From Spirochaetales bacterium (lineage in GTDB: Bacteria; Spirochaetota; Spirochaetia; JAGLYY01), in NCBI GenBank assembly GCA_023131935.1, contig JAGLYY010000204.1, forward strand, positions 1-8,442: a stretch of 8,442 nucleotides of DNA. The letters are read 5' to 3'. Below the pieces are notes generated by a model that was given only the letters and a program-made list of their open reading frames with translations, had not been told where the DNA came from and searched no databases. Shown piece by piece: positions 6,616-8,442 of this stretch (the first letter of the stretch is position 1; each line of letters starts with the position of its first letter). A program made the position numbers and the translations under genes.

Positions 6616-6666
6616 ATGAGAAGTGTAGTTTATGTAGGAATAGATGTCCATAAGGCTATTAGGTAG
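6616..6666 (+). pseudogene. IS110-family transposase, N-terminal stub
   Basis: The frame starts MRSVVYVGIDVHKA, the hallmark N-terminus of IS110/IS1111 DEDD transposases, in which the Asp of GIDVHK is the first catalytic acidic residue. CGGAGG (6605-6610) is 5 nt upstream, an intact ribosome site. After about 14 codons the reading frame enters GGCTATTAGGTAGG, part of the local repeat family, and ends at TAG 6664-6666. The remaining RuvC-like domain and the C-terminal serine-containing domain are missing from the window. It is a dead fragment of an insertion sequence. The match is short but highly characteristic. Confidence 0.75.
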
Positions 6667-6685
6667 GTGGGCTGTAGGCTTGTAG
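6654..6685. repeat. second copy of the GGCTGTAGG-type repeat
   Basis: GGCTATTAGGTAGG (6654-6667) differs from GGCTGTTAGGTAGG (5940-5953) at one base, and GGCTGTAGG recurs at 6670-6678. This copy forms the right junction of the IS110 stub. Confidence 0.6.
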
Positions 6686-6724
6686 TACCGCGGGAGGGAA
6701 TCGTCAATTCCTTTTATTATCACA

Positions 6725-6753
6725 TTGACAAAGATCTCCGGCTGGATTACCTT
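6725..6753 (+). promoter_or_regulatory. possible promoter of pgsA
   Basis: A perfect TTGACA (6725-6730) is followed 17 bp later by TACCTT (6748-6753), which keeps only the T, A and final T of the -10. The predicted start would fall at about 6760, at the pgsA ATG. Confidence 0.3.
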
Positions 6754-6760
6754 CAATTCA

Positions 6761-7345
6761 ATGAACCTTCCAAACAAACTCACCGTTTTACGGATCTTTT
6801 TAACCCCGATTTTTCTTTTAGTATTTTTCTTACCAGTCTGGACAGGATCGTTTGGACAAATCTCAATAATCCTTTTGTGGATACTTTTGATAGTGATTGA
6901 AGTTTCCGATGTGATGGATGGTCATATCGCGAGAAAAACCAGCCAGGTAACCGATCTTGGAAAGGTTATGGACCCCTTCGCCGATGTGATGAGTCGAATG
7001 ACCTATTTCCTCTGTTTCGTTGGTATTGGACTTATGCCTGTCTGGATCTTCGCTATCCTTATCTACCGTGAACTGGCAATTTCCTTCTTACGGCTTCACA
7101 TGTACAGAAAAGGGATAGTTGTTGCCGCAAGCCTTTGGGGAAAACTTAAAGCAGTTACCTATGCCGTTTCGGGGATCTCCGGACTCCTTTTTGTTTCCAT
7201 GCAGCGGTTCGATCTTTTCTCACGCCTGCCGGCTGTCGTTGAGGTGCTTTGCGGGAATTTCCTCCTGATCTTTTTCATTTTATCAGCCATCTCATCGGTG
7301 GCGAGTTTTTTAACCTATCTGGTCCCCATCCTGAAAAAAAGATAA
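6761..7345 (+). CDS. pgsA: CDP-alcohol phosphatidyltransferase, probable phosphatidylglycerophosphate synthase
   Basis: Inner-membrane enzyme expected to join CDP-diacylglycerol with glycerol-3-phosphate to give phosphatidylglycerophosphate. The 194 residues carry the complete family motif D50-x2-D53-G-x2-A-R58-x8-G67-x3-D71-x3-D75, and the opening MNLPNKLTVLRIFLTPIFL is typical of PgsA. Hydrophobic stretches near 11-27, 33-48, 80-101, 119-146 and 160-190 suggest five or six membrane segments. PgsA is usually about 180-200 residues, so length fits. The start at 6761 is chosen by family N-terminus; no Shine-Dalgarno precedes it (an in-frame TTG at 6725 has none either), which may mean leaderless or weak initiation. 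The stop overlaps the next gene as TAATG. Another CDP-alcohol specificity (for example inositol phosphate) cannot be excluded from the motif alone. Confidence 0.88.
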   Translation: MNLPNKLTVLRIFLTPIFLLVFFLPVWTGSFGQISIILLWILLIVIEVSDVMDGHIARKTSQVTDLGKVMDPFADVMSRMTYFLCFVGIGLMPVWIFAILIYRELAISFLRLHMYRKGIVVAASLWGKLKAVTYAVSGISGLLFVSMQRFDLFSRLPAVVEVLCGNFLLIFFILSAISSVASFLTYLVPILKKR

Positions 7346-8127
7346 TGGAACCAATCTCTTCAATTCCCCGGGATGTTGCCCGATCGATTAAGTATGTACT
7401 CACCGATATTGATGATACGCTCACCGCGTCCGGGAAGCTTCAGCCGGAAGCCTTCAGGGCCCTCTGGGACTTAAAAGATGAGGGTATTCAGGTGGTACCG
7501 GTAACTGGCCGTCCGGCAGGATGGTGTGATTGTATTCTCCGGCAATGGCCTGTGGCCGCGGTTATTGGGGAGAATGGGGCGTTTGCTTACCTCCCCGATA
7601 AAAAAGGAATCACCGTGGTTACCCATCCGGAAGCGGATTCGAAACGTTCGCGGGATATACTGGAAAAAGTTCGGGAAGCTGTTCTCCGGGAGATTCCCGG
7701 TACGAGAATCGCGAAGGATCAGCCTTTCCGTATCTACGATCTTGCCATTGATTTCCGGGAAGATGAACCGGACTTAGGGTTTGAGACAGCTGAGAGGATT
7801 GCTGAACTTTGCAGGTCTTTTGGTGCCGAAGCAAAGATAAGCAGTATTCATGTAAATGTCTGGTTCGGAGCATATGATAAGTATTCCATGTCCAGGTTTC
7901 TGCTTAAGAATTATTTTGGAGAAGAAGATATTCTGAAAACCACTTTATTCTGTGGTGATTCCCCAAATGATGAACCGATGTTTCAGGTCTTTCCCTGCAG
8001 TTGTGCAGTGGCAAATATAAGCGTTTTTCTGGAGAATCTTAAACATAAACCGGCTTATATTACCCTGTCCTCTTATGGTGAAGGATTTGCGGAGATGACT
8101 GGAGAACTGCTAAAGCGGCGTGGATAA
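7345..8127 (+). CDS. HAD-superfamily (IIB, Cof/MPGP-like) phosphatase
   Basis: The product has 260 residues, starting at ATG 7345, which shares its A with the pgsA stop (TAATG); no separate ribosome site is seen, so translation is probably coupled. HAD motifs: D21-I-D23-D-T25 (nucleophile D21, acid/base D23), T54 in VPVTGRP, K179 in YDKYSM, and G204-D205-S-P-N208-D209 for Mg2+. The long insert between motifs II and III (about 80-175) is a C2 cap, placing it with HAD-IIB enzymes such as Cof-type sugar phosphatases and mannosyl-3-phosphoglycerate phosphatase. Soluble, no signal peptide. All catalytic residues are intact. The true substrate is unknown; coupling to pgsA makes phosphatidylglycerophosphate or a related lipid-head phosphate a candidate, but known HAD-type PGP phosphatases belong to another subclass, so this is only a hypothesis. 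Confidence 0.88.
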   Translation: MEPISSIPRDVARSIKYVLTDIDDTLTASGKLQPEAFRALWDLKDEGIQVVPVTGRPAGWCDCILRQWPVAAVIGENGAFAYLPDKKGITVVTHPEADSKRSRDILEKVREAVLREIPGTRIAKDQPFRIYDLAIDFREDEPDLGFETAERIAELCRSFGAEAKISSIHVNVWFGAYDKYSMSRFLLKNYFGEEDILKTTLFCGDSPNDEPMFQVFPCSCAVANISVFLENLKHKPAYITLSSYGEGFAEMTGELLKRRG

Positions 8128-8163
8128 CAGAGAATCCGGTTGCCTTTAGAAATCGTAATAAGT

Positions 8164-8175
8164 TATTCCGGAATA
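8164..8175. promoter_or_regulatory. 12-bp palindrome abutting a -35 (candidate operator)
   Basis: TATTCCGGAATA is a perfect 12-bp palindrome ending one base before TTGACA at 8177. A dimeric regulator bound here would touch RNA polymerase. The binding protein is unknown. Confidence 0.35.
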
Positions 8176-8176
8176 G

Positions 8177-8205
8177 TTGACACTTTTGCCTGATTTTACT
8201 ATATT
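8177..8205 (+). promoter_or_regulatory. strong sigma-70 promoter 1
   Basis: TTGACA (8177-8182), a 17-bp spacer and TATATT (8200-8205): 11 of 12 consensus bases at optimal spacing. Transcription would start near 8212, 85 bp after the HAD stop codon and into a stretch without a gene. Confidence 0.7.
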
Positions 8206-8273
8206 TCTGCTCAGCCTCTGTGAGTAAGCCGAGGGGATTTTTCGGCAGCGACGTAATACTTCAGAATAATTGA

Positions 8274-8302
8274 TTGACATTATTTGTTAAATCCTGTACA
8301 CT
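8274..8302 (+). promoter_or_regulatory. strong sigma-70 promoter 2
   Basis: TTGACA (8274-8279), a 17-bp spacer and TACACT (8297-8302, 4 of 6). Transcription would start near 8309, immediately before the structured segment at 8335-8394. Confidence 0.65.
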
Positions 8303-8308
8303 TATTGT

Positions 8309-8442
8309 CCGCGTTAAGAGCTGAACCGGGTAGCCTCGGGGATGATACATTACACCATTGTTTAGATTTCGACATCCCGAGATGAGTTGGTGTATAAATC
8401 AAAGCAGCAAGCGTGGATAAAAAATCATTGAAAAGGGTTGAC
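8309..8442 (+). ncRNA. candidate structured leader or small RNA with pseudoknot potential (partial)
   Basis: CTCGGG-G-ATG (8335-8344) pairs with CATCCCGAG (8373-8381), 9 bp with one bulged G. TACACCA (8351-8357), inside its loop, can pair with TGGTGTA (8388-8394), 7 bp perfect, forming an H-type pseudoknot with connecting loops of 6, 15 and 6 nt. It starts about 25 nt after the predicted start of promoter 2. I do not recognise a known riboswitch or ribosomal-protein leader. The segment could also be the 5' leader of a gene beyond the edge. Confidence 0.4.

Larger units (their letters stand above)
8128..8442. other. non-coding region with tandem promoters
   Basis: No plausible coding frame or tRNA was found in these 315 bp. 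They contain two near-consensus promoters, a palindrome beside the first, a GCCGA/TCGGC hairpin (8228-8246, loop of 9), a candidate structured RNA, and TTGAC at 8438-8442 preceded by an A-rich tract, which may be the -35 of a third promoter cut by the window edge. The layout suggests the upstream region of a strongly expressed or regulated transcript to the right. Confidence 0.5.

Noticed and set aside
8228..8246. GCCGA/TCGGC hairpin as a terminator downstream of the HAD gene
   Set aside because: Its T's are in the loop rather than after the stem, the stem is only 5 bp, and it lies downstream of a strong promoter.
8303..8442. tRNA or 6S-like RNA at the right end
   Set aside because: No T-loop GTTCRA motif or cloverleaf, and no long bulged hairpin typical of 6S RNA, could be drawn.
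1..8442. CRISPR array or defence operon
   Set aside because: No regularly spaced repeats and no cas, toxin-antitoxin or restriction genes were recognised.

Overview
The window looks like a bacterial chromosome segment with moderate G+C. Its left quarter is A+T-rich and accessory-like; the rest is mostly ordinary housekeeping genes. A spirochaete (Treponema/Spirochaeta-like) is my best guess. It rests on a threonyl-tRNA synthetase without the TGS domain, an M32 carboxypeptidase, and a short CDP-alcohol phosphatidyltransferase coupled to a HAD-IIB hydrolase. This is inference from gene style, not a database match, and confidence is about 0.5. The T-box leader on thrS is more typical of Firmicutes and a few other phyla, so it is either evidence against that guess or a notable exception.

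Left part (1-2155). The 5' end of a minus-strand gene runs off the left edge. A divergent intergenic region follows, then a tyrosine-recombinase gene (381-1178) whose frame leaves the family just before the first catalytic arginine, so it cannot be a working recombinase. Next come a short remnant-like ORF, an intrinsic terminator and a 249-residue NUDIX hydrolase with an unassigned N-terminal half. This stretch looks like a decayed mobile or cassette-like region, but no attC site was found.

Middle part (2233-5899). A promoter drives a well-formed T-box riboswitch: stem I with an ACC threonine specifier, stem III, and mutually exclusive antiterminator and terminator. It controls thrS. A carboxypeptidase Taq (M32 metallopeptidase) gene follows 58 bp later with its own strong ribosome binding site.

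Right part (5900-8442). A repeat-rich interval holds a GGCTGTAGG-type repeat with a 12-bp hairpin, a 97-residue WGR-like protein, and the first 15 or so codons of an IS110-family transposase with its upstream hairpin region. The transposase is cut where a second copy of the repeat begins. Then pgsA (phosphatidylglycerophosphate synthase type) and a HAD-IIB phosphatase overlap by one base and are probably co-translated. The last 315 bp have no gene but contain two near-consensus sigma-70 promoters, a 12-bp palindrome abutting one of them, and a candidate pseudoknotted RNA leader. A third TTGAC starts at the right edge.

No complete novel defence or catalytic system is visible. The signals most worth following are the T-box/thrS unit, the IS110 relic with a possible bridge-RNA fold, the tandem-promoter structured RNA at the right end, and the coupled pgsA-HAD pair.
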